The notes: generated from the sequence alone by a model not told the origin. A stretch of DNA of 64,000 nucleotides from Agromyces cerinus (GCF_016907835.1 NZ_JAFBCT010000001.1:3720001-3784000), one strand, 5' to 3'. Positions 26,346 through 34,538 are shown, counted from the first letter of the stretch. Made by a program: numbers and translations.

Positions 26346-27109
26346 GTGCCGTCATCGATCAGCCGATCGTGCGCACCGAAGCCCGCTCGCGGGCCCACGA
26401 GATCTGGCGCATCGTTCGCCTGCACGCCATCAACCCCTCGGTGTTCTTCGGGATCCCGTGGATCATCCTCGGGTCCGCTTGGGCGGTCATGATGATCGTC
26501 GGGCTCATCATCACGGGTGCGGGCGGGCCGGCCGACGACATGGCCAGGGGCATGCGCTACAGCTGGGCGGTGCTCTCGCCCCAGTGGTACCTCGTGGTCG
26601 TCGGTGTTCAGGCGATCGGCCTGACGTTCTCGTTCGCACTGGGCTTCGGCACGACCCGACGCGACTTCTGGCTCGGGACGAGCGCCATGTTCGGCATCGT
26701 CTCGTTCCTGAACGCGGTTGCGATCGCCACGCTCGTGCAGATCGAGAAGGCGACGAACGGCTGGGGCATCGGCATCGCCATGTTCGACTCGCTCTGGTAC
26801 GGGCAGCAGGGGTGGCTCACCGACTTCTATTCGACGTTGGCGATGCAGCTGCTCGTGTTGTTCATCGGCGCGAGTGTCACGACGGTGTACATGCGCTGGC
26901 GCATGCGGGGCATGATGATCGTGACGTTCAGCGCGATCGCCCTGTTCCTGGCCTTCATCGCGATCTTCACGTTCAGCGGCAGCTGGATGGCCCTGTTCGA
27001 ATGGTTCGGCAGCATCGGCATCGTGGGCGGCTTCAGCATCGTCCTGGGGCTGGCGGTGGTCTGCGCCATCGGCGGGTACCTCGTGATCCGGCGGGCCACG
27101 CCCCGCTGA
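26342..27109 (+). CDS. ABC transporter permease (YtrA-linked)
   Basis: A 255-residue membrane protein with six predicted helices, among them GIPWIILGSAWAVMMIVGLI and FGSIGIVGGFSIVLG. It has no conserved motif that would give a substrate. The short N-terminus with charged residues is cytoplasmic. Position after the YtrA regulator and ATPase identifies it as the membrane subunit of the same transporter. A hairpin terminator follows at 27128-27165. Confidence 0.75.
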   Translation: MSAVIDQPIVRTEARSRAHEIWRIVRLHAINPSVFFGIPWIILGSAWAVMMIVGLIITGAGGPADDMARGMRYSWAVLSPQWYLVVVGVQAIGLTFSFALGFGTTRRDFWLGTSAMFGIVSFLNAVAIATLVQIEKATNGWGIGIAMFDSLWYGQQGWLTDFYSTLAMQLLVLFIGASVTTVYMRWRMRGMMIVTFSAIALFLAFIAIFTFSGSWMALFEWFGSIGIVGGFSIVLGLAVVCAIGGYLVIRRATPR

Positions 27110-27127
27110 TCGAACGGGCATCAAGCC

Positions 27128-27165
27128 GCGGCGCGGCATCCGGTGGGGGTCGGATGCCGCGCCGC
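27128..27165 (+). terminator. Hairpin terminator after the YtrA-ABC operon
   Basis: A perfect 15-bp stem (27128-27142 with 27151-27165) and 8-base loop, 18 bases past the permease stop. Confidence 0.7.
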
Positions 27166-27272
27166 ATCCGTCTGCCCGGCGGGCGCCGTCATCCGGGAGG
27201 ATGACGCGGGGCCGCGCGAATACGGCGCGCGACCGACGCGCCGCCCCGGCCCGCCCCGGCAGGCTCGAGAGT

Positions 27273-27974
27273 ATGAGTTCCTTCGTGATCGAGGCATCCG
27301 GCCTCAGCAAGTCGTTCGGCCAGACGCACGCCCTCGCGGGCGTCGACCTCCAGGTGCGCACCGGGGAGGCGATCGCCATCATGGGCGCCTCGGGCTCGGG
27401 CAAGACGACACTGCTGCACTGCCTCGCCGGCATCACCCGCCCCGATGCCGGCACGGTCGGCTTCCAGTCGGGCGCCGGGCGGGTCGACGTCACGGCCCTC
27501 AGCGAGCGCGAGCGCTCGCGGCTGCGCCGCGAGGCGTACGGCTTCGTCTTCCAGCAGGGACTCCTGATTCCCGAGCTCACGGCGGTCGAGAACGTCGCGC
27601 TCGCCCTCATGCTGAACGGCATGCCGCGCGCCCGCGCCGAGGAGTACGGGCGCGGCTGGCTCGCCGCCCTCGGCCTCGCCGGCATGGAGGACCGCCGCAT
27701 CGGCCAGCTCTCGGGCGGCCAGGCGCAGCGCGTCGCGATCGCGCGGGCGCAGGTGACCGGGGCATCCGTCGTCTTCGCCGACGAGCCGACCGGCGCGCTC
27801 GACTCGGCCACCTCGGCCGAGGTGATGCAGGCGCTGCTCGACTCGACCACCGGTCAGGGCCGCACCCTCGTCGTCGTCACGCACGACGCGGATGTCGCGG
27901 GGCGGTGCTCCCGCATCGTCGACATGCGCGACGGCCGCATCGTGGGCGAGCGCGTGCCCGGGGTCGCCGCGTGA
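27273..27974 (+). CDS. ABC transporter ATP-binding protein, MacB/LolD type
   Basis: A 233-residue ATPase with Walker A GASGSGKTT, Q-loop FVFQQGLLIPELTAVENVAL (the LolD/MacB pattern), signature LSGGQAQRVAIARA and Walker B VVFADEPTGALDSATS. These ATPases drive mechanotransmission permeases of the FtsX type, which export peptides, lipids or drugs or act as sensors. ATG 27273 is chosen; in-frame ATG and GTG codons upstream give an Arg-rich, implausible extension. The stop overlaps the permease start (GTGA). Confidence 0.88.
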   Translation: MSSFVIEASGLSKSFGQTHALAGVDLQVRTGEAIAIMGASGSGKTTLLHCLAGITRPDAGTVGFQSGAGRVDVTALSERERSRLRREAYGFVFQQGLLIPELTAVENVALALMLNGMPRARAEEYGRGWLAALGLAGMEDRRIGQLSGGQAQRVAIARAQVTGASVVFADEPTGALDSATSAEVMQALLDSTTGQGRTLVVVTHDADVAGRCSRIVDMRDGRIVGERVPGVAA

Positions 27975-29290
27975 TCGCCCGCGTCGCGTGGCTGCTCGCC
28001 CGGCCCGGATCCGCCGGCGCCGCGGCGAGCCTCCTGCCCGTCACCGCCTTCGCGATCGTCACGTCACTGCTGCTCGTCGTGCTCGGCGGCGCCCAGACGT
28101 TCTGGACGTGGACCGACGACTTCGGCGTGACCTACCAGGCGCTCGCGGTCATCGCCCTCGTGCTGCTCGTGGTGCCGCTCGCCTCGCTCGGCGGCGCCGC
28201 CGCTCGGCTCTCGGCCCGCCGCCGTGACGACCGGCTCGCGACCCTACGTCTGCTCGGCGCGACCCCGGCGACCGTCTCGGCCCTCGCCGTGCTCGAGTCG
28301 GTCGTGCTCGCCGCGGTCGGCGCGCTCGCCGGCGTGGTGCTGTACTTCCTCCTCGTGCCGCTCATCGCGCTCATCCCGTTCCGCGGCGAGGCGCTCGGTG
28401 TCGACGGCGTGCTGCTCGGCCTGCCCGCGCTCGCCGCGGTGTTCACGGGCGTCGTGCTGCTCGCCGCGGCGAGCGCCGTGCTCGGTCTCCGCCAGGTCGT
28501 CATCTCGCCGCTCGGCGTGCGCACGAAGCAGGACGCCCCGAAACTGCACTGGCTGCGCATCGTCATCGGCGTCGCGGTCATCGCGCTCGCGTTCCTCATG
28601 ATGGCCGTGCTGCAGGTGGCGGGTTCGGTGCTCGTCATCCTCGCGATGCTCGGGCTCGCGTTCGGCGGCACCATCGCCGTGCTGAACCTCATCGGCCCGT
28701 GGGTGATCCGCCTCGTCGCGCAGTCGCAGGCACGACGCGCGAAGACGCCGGCGCGACTCCTCGCGGCACGCTCGGTGCTCGAGTCGCCGAAGGCGGCATG
28801 GCGCCAGGTCTCGGGCGTCGCGATGACGAGCTTCATGGCCGTGTTCGCCGGCACCGGCATCGCGCTGCTCGGCTCGTTCGGCGAGACCGGTGACGCCCAG
28901 TCGATGCAGCTGTTCGCTGACATCCGCACCGGCATCCTCATCACGGTGATCGGTTCGTTCCTCATGGTTGCGAGCTCGGTCGGCGTGAACCAGGCGGCCG
29001 GCATCCTCGATCGCGGGGAGCTCTACCGCTCGCTCGACATGCTCGGCATGCCGACGCCGACCATGGACTCGGCGCGGCGTCGAGCGGTCATGTCGCCGCT
29101 GCGCATCACCGCGATCGGCTCCGCGGTGACCGCGGCCGTCGTGATGCTGCCCCTCACGGGCGCGGCGATCATCGTCGCGCCGCTCTCGCTCGCGGTCATC
29201 GCCGGCGTGCTCGCGGCCGGCATCGGGGTCGTGTGGCTCGGGCTGCTCGCGACGAAGCCGATGCTCGAGCGGGCGGCGGCGGGCGCCTGA
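27971..29290 (+). CDS. FtsX-like ABC transporter permease
   Basis: A 439-residue permease with about eight to ten membrane helices in two FtsX-like blocks. The first has the conserved RLSARRRDDRLATLRLLGATP stretch that follows a helix pair. The C-terminal block starts near SPLRITAIGSAVTAAV. A large periplasmic MacB domain is missing, as in many actinobacterial FtsX-like exporters. The GTG at 27971 overlaps the ATPase stop by 4 bp. The transported substrate is unknown. A second type of palindromic repeat follows the stop. Confidence 0.85.
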   Translation: MIARVAWLLARPGSAGAAASLLPVTAFAIVTSLLLVVLGGAQTFWTWTDDFGVTYQALAVIALVLLVVPLASLGGAAARLSARRRDDRLATLRLLGATPATVSALAVLESVVLAAVGALAGVVLYFLLVPLIALIPFRGEALGVDGVLLGLPALAAVFTGVVLLAAASAVLGLRQVVISPLGVRTKQDAPKLHWLRIVIGVAVIALAFLMMAVLQVAGSVLVILAMLGLAFGGTIAVLNLIGPWVIRLVAQSQARRAKTPARLLAARSVLESPKAAWRQVSGVAMTSFMAVFAGTGIALLGSFGETGDAQSMQLFADIRTGILITVIGSFLMVASSVGVNQAAGILDRGELYRSLDMLGMPTPTMDSARRRAVMSPLRITAIGSAVTAAVVMLPLTGAAIIVAPLSLAVIAGVLAAGIGVVWLGLLATKPMLERAAAGA

Positions 29291-29312
29291 GCCGCTGCGG
29301 TCCCAGCCCGGT

Positions 29313-29363
29313 GCGGGTTGAGCCTGTCGAGACCCGGGATGGGTTTCGACGGGCTCAACCCGC
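29313..29363. repeat. Palindromic intergenic repeat (GGTTGAGCCTGTCGA type)
   Basis: Arms 29313-29335 and 29341-29363 are complementary over 23 bp with about two wobbles or mismatches. The element lies between convergent genes and could double as a bidirectional terminator. It belongs to a different palindrome family from the one at 24869. Confidence 0.65.
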
Positions 29364-29372
29364 AGTGCGCGA

Positions 29373-29849
29373 TCAGGCGCGCGTCATCGTCGAGGGGTAG
29401 CCGCCGTCGCCCGGGTAGACCCAGGCGCCGTCGACGACCTGGTCGTCGGCGCTGAACGTGCCCTGGAAGTAGGCGGGGCTGCCCTTCGCGCCGCCCCAGA
29501 TCGTCAGGATGTCGCCGACGAGTTCGTAGACGTAGTCGAGCGTGTTGCCCGCCGAGTCGTAGAAGCGCGAGACGACGTCGGCGCCGGCGGGTTCGCCGAA
29601 CGGGTGCAGGTGGCCGATCACCTCGAGGCCCGTGATCGGCAGCCCGAACTGGGCGAGTTCGACGTGCTGCAGCAGGAAGTGGCCGCCCGGCATCCACTCG
29701 TAGCGCACCGTGCCCTCTGCGCCGCCGGTCACCGTCCAGGTGCCGACGAGTCGGTCGAGCGCTCGCACCACGAGCGAGGGCTCCTGCTCTTCGACGAGGC
29801 CGAAGGCGTCGATGTCGCTCGCGTCGGAGGTCGCAGTGTCGTCGTCCAT
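29373..29849 (-). CDS. Lipocalin-like/DUF1579-type protein
   Basis: A 158-residue soluble protein: RALDRLVGTWTVTGG, then YEWMPGGHFLLQHVEL, an HPFGEPAG turn, and a C-terminal GTFSADDQVVDGAWVYPGDG. This is the pattern of small beta-barrel proteins annotated as DUF1579 or lipocalin-like, found in actinobacterial ECF sigma regulons. ATG 29849 has an AGAGGAA ribosome site. It reads away from a long palindrome shared with the DUF998 gene, whose two halves carry the same -35/-10-like sequences. Enzymatic function unknown. Confidence 0.7.
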   Translation of the reverse strand: MDDDTATSDASDIDAFGLVEEQEPSLVVRALDRLVGTWTVTGGAEGTVRYEWMPGGHFLLQHVELAQFGLPITGLEVIGHLHPFGEPAGADVVSRFYDSAGNTLDYVYELVGDILTIWGGAKGSPAYFQGTFSADDQVVDGAWVYPGDGGYPSTMTRA

Positions 29850-29894
29850 GGTCGTTCCTCTCGTTCGCGGCGCATCGGTCTGCGCCGTCACGGA

Positions 29895-29926
29895 TACCTC
29901 GGAGCCGGCGACCCGGCCTTGACATC
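29895..29926 (-). promoter_or_regulatory. ECF-type promoter, left half of divergent palindrome
   Basis: On the minus strand GATGTCAAG, 12 bases, then GCTCCGAGGTA. The same two words with the same spacing occur on the plus strand at 29964-29995, symmetric about 29945. TGTCA followed 17 bp later by a CGAGG-like box is laid out like an ECF sigma-factor promoter. Confidence 0.5.
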
Positions 29927-29963
29927 CGAGCCCGAGATCTTCCCGAAACGAATCTCCCCGGGC

Positions 29964-29995
29964 GATGTCAAGACGGTGCCGGTGGCTCCGAGGTA
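29964..29995 (+). promoter_or_regulatory. ECF-type promoter, right half of divergent palindrome
   Basis: On the plus strand GATGTCAAG, 12 bases, then GCTCCGAGGTA, 40 bp before the ATG of the DUF998 gene. It mirrors the minus-strand copy at 29895-29926. Confidence 0.5.
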
Positions 29996-30034
29996 GCGGT
30001 ACAGGAACGATTCCGAACACACCGGGAGGACACC

Positions 30035-30694
30035 ATGACCGCACACCTCGATCACCAGGCACGCACCGAGTCGCCGACCGCTGCTCGCCGCGAGTCCACT
30101 CGCCGCCTCGCCGTGGCCGCCGCGCTCGCCGGTCCGCTCTTCTACGCCTCGGCGATCATCCAGATGCTCACGCGCCCCGGCTTCGACCTCCGGCAGCACC
30201 CCATCAGCCAGCTCTCCACCGGGTCGCTCGGGTGGATCCAGATCGCGACGTTCGTGCTCACGGGCCTCGGCGTGATCGCCCTCGCGGTCGTGCATCGCCG
30301 GGTCGTCATCGAGGGGCTGGGCCGGCGTGCCGCGCCGCTCTTCATCGGCATCTTCGGCGCCGGGTTCATCGCGGCGGGGTGCTTCACGATGGATCCGCAG
30401 CTCGGCTTCCCGCTCGGAGCGCCGCAGGGAATCGTGCCGATGTCGTGGCACTCGGTCGTGCACTCGGCGGCCGCCGCGATCGCGTTCACCGCCCTGGCGG
30501 TCGCCTGCATCGTGCTGCTCGTTCGCGACATCCGTCGCCGCGCCGTCTGGCCCGCCATCGGCAATGGCGTGACCGCACTGGTGATGCTGCTGCCCGTCAC
30601 CCCCGAGAGTGCGAGCGTGCAGGTCGCGCTCACCGGCGTCGTCGCCTTCACATGGACGACGGTGGTCGCGTTGAGACTCCGACGTGCCGCGTGA
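30035..30694 (+). CDS. DUF998-family membrane protein
   Basis: A 219-residue protein with a 24-residue charged N-terminus and six predicted transmembrane helices, with LAGPLFYASAIIQMLTRPGFD, HPISQLSTGSLGWIQ and MSWHSVVHSAAAA conserved. These are features of DUF998, a membrane family of unknown function that is often part of ECF sigma regulons. The ATG at 30035 has a GGGAGGA ribosome site. It is transcribed divergently from the DUF1579-like gene out of the shared palindrome, and it is followed directly by the DGPF/ECF42 operon. Confidence 0.8.
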   Translation: MTAHLDHQARTESPTAARRESTRRLAVAAALAGPLFYASAIIQMLTRPGFDLRQHPISQLSTGSLGWIQIATFVLTGLGVIALAVVHRRVVIEGLGRRAAPLFIGIFGAGFIAAGCFTMDPQLGFPLGAPQGIVPMSWHSVVHSAAAAIAFTALAVACIVLLVRDIRRRAVWPAIGNGVTALVMLLPVTPESASVQVALTGVVAFTWTTVVALRLRRAA

Positions 30695-30721
30695 CCCCTC
30701 GATCCCCATCATCGATTCGAA

Positions 30722-30727
30722 TAGCGT
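30722..30727 (+). promoter_or_regulatory. Possible -10 box for the DGPF/ECF42 operon
   Basis: TAGCGT, 32 bases before ATG 30760. No TGTCA-type ECF element is visible here, so the sigma gene may not be self-activated from this site. Confidence 0.35.
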
Positions 30728-30759
30728 GGCGTCGACCGCGCCGTCTGGAAGGACACATC

Positions 30760-31128
30760 ATGAAGTTCCTCGTGCTGAGCTACACCCCGGCCGCGAGCTG
30801 GGATGCGGCGACCGCCGATGCCCCGACCGAGGAGGCGCTCGCCGCGTTCGCGATCTACCAGGAGTTCGAGGCCGAACTGCGGGCGACCGGCGAGTTCGTC
30901 ACGAGCGAGGGCCTCGGGCATCCCGCCGTCACCACCACGGTGCGGAAGACCGAGTCTGGCGTCGTCGCCACGGACGGGCCGTTCGCCGAGCTGAAGGAGG
31001 TGCTCGCGAGCTTCGCCGTCATCGACGTCGCGAGCCTCGAACGCGCGCGGGACATCGTCAGCCGAATGGTCGAGATGCTCGGCGAGCCGATGGAGATCCG
31101 CCCGATCATGGGCGACGACTTCGCCTGA
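30760..31128 (+). CDS. YCII/DGPF-domain protein
   Basis: A 122-residue YCII-like protein with the DGPF motif as TDGPFAELKEVLASFAVID and the usual N-terminal MKFLVLSY strand. DGPF proteins are the constant genomic partners of ECF42 sigma factors. ATG 30760 has a GGAAGGA ribosome site. Its TGA shares one base with the ATG of the sigma gene (TGATG), so the two are translationally coupled. The family role is unclear; in Streptomyces, DGPF genes are targets of ECF42. Confidence 0.88.
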   Translation: MKFLVLSYTPAASWDAATADAPTEEALAAFAIYQEFEAELRATGEFVTSEGLGHPAVTTTVRKTESGVVATDGPFAELKEVLASFAVIDVASLERARDIVSRMVEMLGEPMEIRPIMGDDFA

Positions 31129-32393
31129 TGACACGCGACCGGGAGGTCGAGCACCTGCTGCGCTCCGAGGCGCCGCAGGTGCTCGGCGCGATCGTGCGAC
31201 GATTCGGCCGCTTCGACGTGGCCGAGGACGCCGTGCAGGAGGCGCTCATCGCCGCGAGCCGGCAGTGGCCGGCCGAGGGCGTTCCCGACGAACCCCGGAG
31301 CTGGCTCATCCGCGTCGCCTACCGCAGGATGATCGACCTGCTCCGCTCCGAGCAGGCTGCGCATCGCCGCGAAGAGGCGGCCGCGGCATCCGACCCCTCG
31401 CTCGTCGACCCGACCGCGCCGGGGCCCGCGGTCGTCGATCACGACGACAGCCTGCATCTCCTCGTGCTGTGCTGTCACCCGGCGCTCAGCGCGGCCTCGC
31501 AGATCGCGTTGACGCTGCGCGCCGTCGGCGGCCTCACGACGGCGGAGGTCGCACACGCCTACGGCGTCTCCGAAGCGACCATGGCCGTGCGTATCAGCCG
31601 GGCGAAGCAGCAGCTGAAGCGGGCGGGGGCGCGGTTCGAGTTGCCGCCCGACGGCGACCGCCGTGCTCGCATCGAGGCGGTCATGCGGGTGCTCTACCTC
31701 ATCTTCAACGAGGGCTACACCGTCAGCTCCGGCGACGAGCTCGGCCGCCGCGACCTGACCGAGGAGGCGATCCGCCTGGCCCGGATGCTGCAGCGGATGC
31801 TGCCGGGAGAACCCGAGCCCGAGGGGCTCACGGCGCTGATGCTGCTCACCGAGGCCAGACGAGCGGCGCGGACGGGTGCGTCTGGCGAGCTCGTGCCCTT
31901 GGCCGAGCAGGATCGCGGGCGATGGGACGGGGACATGCTCGCCGAGGGGAAGGCGCTCATCGAGCGCGCGTGGCGCCGCCGCAGCATCGGCACCTATCAG
32001 CTGCAGGCCGCGATCGCCGCCGTGCACGTCGAGGCCGCCTCGGACGACGCGACCGACTGGCCGCAGATCGCCGCGCTCTACCTCGGGCTCGAACAGCTCG
32101 AACCCACGGCCCCGGTGCGCCTCTCTCGGGTCGTCGCCGTCGCGCACGCCTACGGCCCGCAACGCGGCCTCGCCCTGCTCGACGATCTCGACCGGGATCA
32201 CGGGCTCTCGGAGGATCCGCTTGTGAGCGGACGGGTGCGTGCGGTTCGCGCCCACCTCCTGGGGCGCGCGGGCGACCACGAGCTCGCCGGGGAGGAGTTC
32301 CGGGCGGCCGCGGCGATGACCGGCAACCTCATCGAGCAGCACTACCTGGAGGACCGGGCGGTTCGGATGGAAGTACGCTCGAAGCATGAGTGA
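31128..32393 (+). CDS. ECF42-type RNA polymerase sigma factor with C-terminal extension
   Basis: A 421-residue sigma factor. Residues 1-75 are region 2 (FDVAEDAVQEALIAA, WLIRVAYRRMIDLLR), residues about 100-165 are region 4 (LTTAEVAHAYGVSEATMAVRISRAK), and about 230 more residues form the TPR-like C-terminal domain typical of ECF42. This domain includes the hallmark LIFNEGY stretch, then DLTEEAIRLARML. ECF42 factors have no classical anti-sigma factor, and their C-terminal domain is needed for activity. The preceding gene encodes the expected DGPF partner. The divergent promoter pair at 29895-29995 is a plausible target. The last 8 bp overlap the chorismate mutase gene. Confidence 0.9.
   Translation: MTRDREVEHLLRSEAPQVLGAIVRRFGRFDVAEDAVQEALIAASRQWPAEGVPDEPRSWLIRVAYRRMIDLLRSEQAAHRREEAAAASDPSLVDPTAPGPAVVDHDDSLHLLVLCCHPALSAASQIALTLRAVGGLTTAEVAHAYGVSEATMAVRISRAKQQLKRAGARFELPPDGDRRARIEAVMRVLYLIFNEGYTVSSGDELGRRDLTEEAIRLARMLQRMLPGEPEPEGLTALMLLTEARRAARTGASGELVPLAEQDRGRWDGDMLAEGKALIERAWRRRSIGTYQLQAAIAAVHVEAASDDATDWPQIAALYLGLEQLEPTAPVRLSRVVAVAHAYGPQRGLALLDDLDRDHGLSEDPLVSGRVRAVRAHLLGRAGDHELAGEEFRAAAAMTGNLIEQHYLEDRAVRMEVRSKHE
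32374..32379 (+). promoter_or_regulatory. -10 box of a leaderless promoter for chorismate mutase
   Basis: TACGCT inside the last codons of the sigma-factor gene, six bases before ATG 32386. It would give chorismate mutase transcription independent of the ECF42 operon. Confidence 0.55.
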
Positions 32394-32727
32394 CGGGGCC
32401 TTCGACGAACGTGATGCTGCCATGAGCGAGCTGCTCGGCATCCGATCCAGCATCGACAACATCGACGCGGCACTCATCCACCTGCTCGCCGAACGCTTCA
32501 AGTTCACCCAGCAGGTCGGCCGGCTGAAGGCCACGCACGGTCTGCCGCCGAGCGACCCCGACCGCGAACGGCGCCAGATCGCCCGGCTCCGGAACCTCGC
32601 GATCGACGCGCACCTCGACCCGGCGTTCGCCGAGAAGTGGTTCAACTTCGTCGTCGCCGAGGTGATCCAGCACCACGAAGAGCTCGCCAACGGCGCGGCG
32701 GCTTCGGACACCGCCGACGAGCTGTGA
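32386..32727 (+). CDS. Chorismate mutase, AroQ class
   Basis: A 113-residue all-helical AroQ-type chorismate mutase, converting chorismate to prephenate for phenylalanine and tyrosine synthesis. Conserved active-site residues are visible: Arg in LLGIRSSIDNID, Arg/Lys in FTQQVGRLKATHGLP, Arg in DPDRERRQIARLR, and Glu/Gln in the last helix. No signal peptide, so it is a cytoplasmic enzyme. The start overlaps the sigma-factor gene by 8 bp but carries its own leaderless promoter. The next gene begins 10 bp downstream. Confidence 0.88.
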   Translation: MSDGAFDERDAAMSELLGIRSSIDNIDAALIHLLAERFKFTQQVGRLKATHGLPPSDPDRERRQIARLRNLAIDAHLDPAFAEKWFNFVVAEVIQHHEELANGAAASDTADEL

Positions 32728-32737
32728 GCCCCGGGCT

Positions 32738-33661
32738 GTGAGCTGGTACCCGGCGGCGATGCCGTCGCAGGCGGGCAAACGGTACCTCGTGACCGGCGCG
32801 AATGCCGGGCTCGGCTTCTTCACGGCGGCGCGGCTCGCGGGCGCGGGCGCGCACGTCGTGCTCGCCGGGCGCAGCCCTGAACGGCTCGAGGCGGCGATGG
32901 CCGCGATCCGCGGCGCGCGCCCCGAGGCATCCGTCGAACCGCTCGTCATCGACATCGCCTCGCTCGCCTCGGTGCGCGCCGGCGCCGCTCGCCTGCTGCA
33001 CCGCCCGTCGTTCGACGGCGTGGTGGCCAACGCGGGCATGGTGCACACACCGGCCACCCGGCTCGAGTCGCCCGACGGCAACGAGCTCGTGCTCGCGACG
33101 AACGTGCTCGGTCACTTCGCACTGCTCGCGCAGGTGCTGGGGCACCTCGCACCGGGCGCGCGCATCGTCACGCTCGGCTCGCTGTCGAGCCGGCTCTCGA
33201 CGTTCCGCATCGACGACCTGCAGCAGCTCGAGCGCGGCTACGACTCCTGGCGCGCCTACGCGCAGTCGAAGATCGCGACGCAGGTCTTCGCCTTCGAGCT
33301 CGACCGGCGGCTTCGAGCAGCGGATGCACCTGTCGCGAGCATCGTCGCCCACCCCGGCTATTCGACCGGCGGCAGAACGCCGCGCGTGCCGGGGGTGAAC
33401 GAGCCGTCGACCGCGAAGCGGTTCCGCGACGCGTTGCAGGCGGCGTGGGCGCAGGGCAAGCATCGCGGCGCCGAGGTGCCGCTGCACGCACTCACCGCGC
33501 CCGGCGTCGAGGGTGGCCAGTTCTGGGGGCCACGCTGGACGACGAAGGGCCCGCCCGCCCTGCAGACCCCCACGCGCACGTCGACGGATGCCGCGATCGG
33601 CGCCCGCTTCTGGGCCTTCGCCGAAGACGCCACCGGCACGACGTTCACCGTCGGCGCATGA
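32738..33661 (+). CDS. Short-chain dehydrogenase/reductase (retinol-dehydrogenase-like)
   Basis: A 307-residue SDR with cofactor motif TGANAGLG near residue 20, VVANAG in the middle, catalytic Ser in LGSLSSRL and YAQSK as the YxxxK pair, followed by HPGYSTGG. The arrangement matches the extended retinol-dehydrogenase/WWOX-like group that is common in actinobacteria and prefers NADP(H) (Arg in the GRSPERL loop). The substrate is unknown. GTG 32738 is taken as start; ATG 32759 is an alternative that also keeps the Rossmann motif. Its stop overlaps the small membrane protein start (ATGA). Confidence 0.85.
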   Translation: MSWYPAAMPSQAGKRYLVTGANAGLGFFTAARLAGAGAHVVLAGRSPERLEAAMAAIRGARPEASVEPLVIDIASLASVRAGAARLLHRPSFDGVVANAGMVHTPATRLESPDGNELVLATNVLGHFALLAQVLGHLAPGARIVTLGSLSSRLSTFRIDDLQQLERGYDSWRAYAQSKIATQVFAFELDRRLRAADAPVASIVAHPGYSTGGRTPRVPGVNEPSTAKRFRDALQAAWAQGKHRGAEVPLHALTAPGVEGGQFWGPRWTTKGPPALQTPTRTSTDAAIGARFWAFAEDATGTTFTVGA

Positions 33662-33852
33662 GCGAGCCCGCCGAGCAGCCTCGGTTCTTCGCCCGGCCGA
33701 AGGTGCGCCGCATCCTGTCGCGCATCGTGGTCGCCGTCGGCATCGTGCTGGCCGTGATCGGCGTCGTCTCGGGCCGCTACGGGTGGCTCTTCGCCGGCAT
33801 CATCGTCGTCGGCCTCGGCGCCGCGATGGGGCCGGGACGCATCCGCCGTTGA
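33658..33852 (+). CDS. Small two-helix membrane protein, function unknown
   Basis: A 64-residue protein: an N-terminus with basic residues (RPKVRRILSR), two transmembrane helices separated by SGRYG, and a short RIRR tail. It begins inside the stop codon of the SDR gene (ATGA), so it belongs to that operon. No family assigned. Confidence 0.65.
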   Translation: MSEPAEQPRFFARPKVRRILSRIVVAVGIVLAVIGVVSGRYGWLFAGIIVVGLGAAMGPGRIRR

Positions 33853-33874
33853 GGCGAGCGCGCTTCGCGAACGC

Positions 33875-34420
33875 TCAGCCGAGCACCACGGTCGTCGGCA
33901 CCGGATTGGCGAAGAGGTCGAGCACCGGGCAGTGCGCGTCGACGGTCTCGCGGAGCGTCTCGTAGCGTTCGGCGCTCTCGGGGCCGTGGAGCTTCACGGT
34001 GAGCCGTACCTGGTTGAAGCCGGCCCGCACCGACTCGTCGATGCCGAACAGCCGGCGCGCGTCGAGGTCGCCCTCGGCCGTGATCTCGATGTCGTCGAGC
34101 TGGATGCCGAGTGCGCCGGCGTACAGCCGGTAGACCACGATCTGACAGGAGATGAGCGCGCCGAGGGCGTATTCCACCGGACTCGCGGCGACGTCGTCGC
34201 CGGCGAGCGCGGCGGGTTCGTCGACCTCGAAGCGGTGGCGGCCGGCCGTGATCGCGCTCGCGACGGCACCGGTGCCCCGGCCCGTGACGGTGTAGGTGAG
34301 GTTGGCGGCATCGGGGTTGCGCTCGATGCGGTCGGCCCAGGCTGCGCCGGCTGCGGCGAGTCGCTCCGCGCGCTCGGCGGGCGGGAAGGCGGTCGTGGTG
34401 GTGTCGTCGAGGAGGGTCAT
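33875..34420 (-). CDS. OsmC-family protein
   Basis: A 181-residue OsmC/Ohr-fold protein. The two redox cysteines of the family are present, in GALISCQIVVYRLYA and in VDAHCPVLDLF, giving the expected about 60-residue spacing. Such proteins reduce organic hydroperoxides or related thiol-reactive compounds with dithiol electron donors. The start is ATG 34420, six bases after a TATCGT box, so it is leaderless. It is divergent from the phosphonate cassette and convergent with the SDR operon. Confidence 0.85.
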   Translation of the reverse strand: MTLLDDTTTTAFPPAERAERLAAAGAAWADRIERNPDAANLTYTVTGRGTGAVASAITAGRHRFEVDEPAALAGDDVAASPVEYALGALISCQIVVYRLYAGALGIQLDDIEITAEGDLDARRLFGIDESVRAGFNQVRLTVKLHGPESAERYETLRETVDAHCPVLDLFANPVPTTVVLG

Positions 34421-34426
34421 GCCCGC

Positions 34427-34432
34427 ACGATA
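34427..34432 (-). promoter_or_regulatory. -10 box of a leaderless promoter for the OsmC gene
   Basis: TATCGT on the minus strand, six bases before ATG 34420. Confidence 0.6.
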
Positions 34433-34538
34433 TGGGGCGATGGAGGTCGGCTGCTCGCGCCCGCGTCACCGGGCGCAACGCATCGTCACACGACGAGCAG
34501 TCGGGCGCGGCCGATGCCGTCCCGAGAACGCCGCGCGC

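Noticed and set aside
33853..33874. Small hairpin (GAGCG/CGCTC) between convergent genes at 33852 and 33875
   Set aside because: Only five base pairs; too weak to call a terminator.
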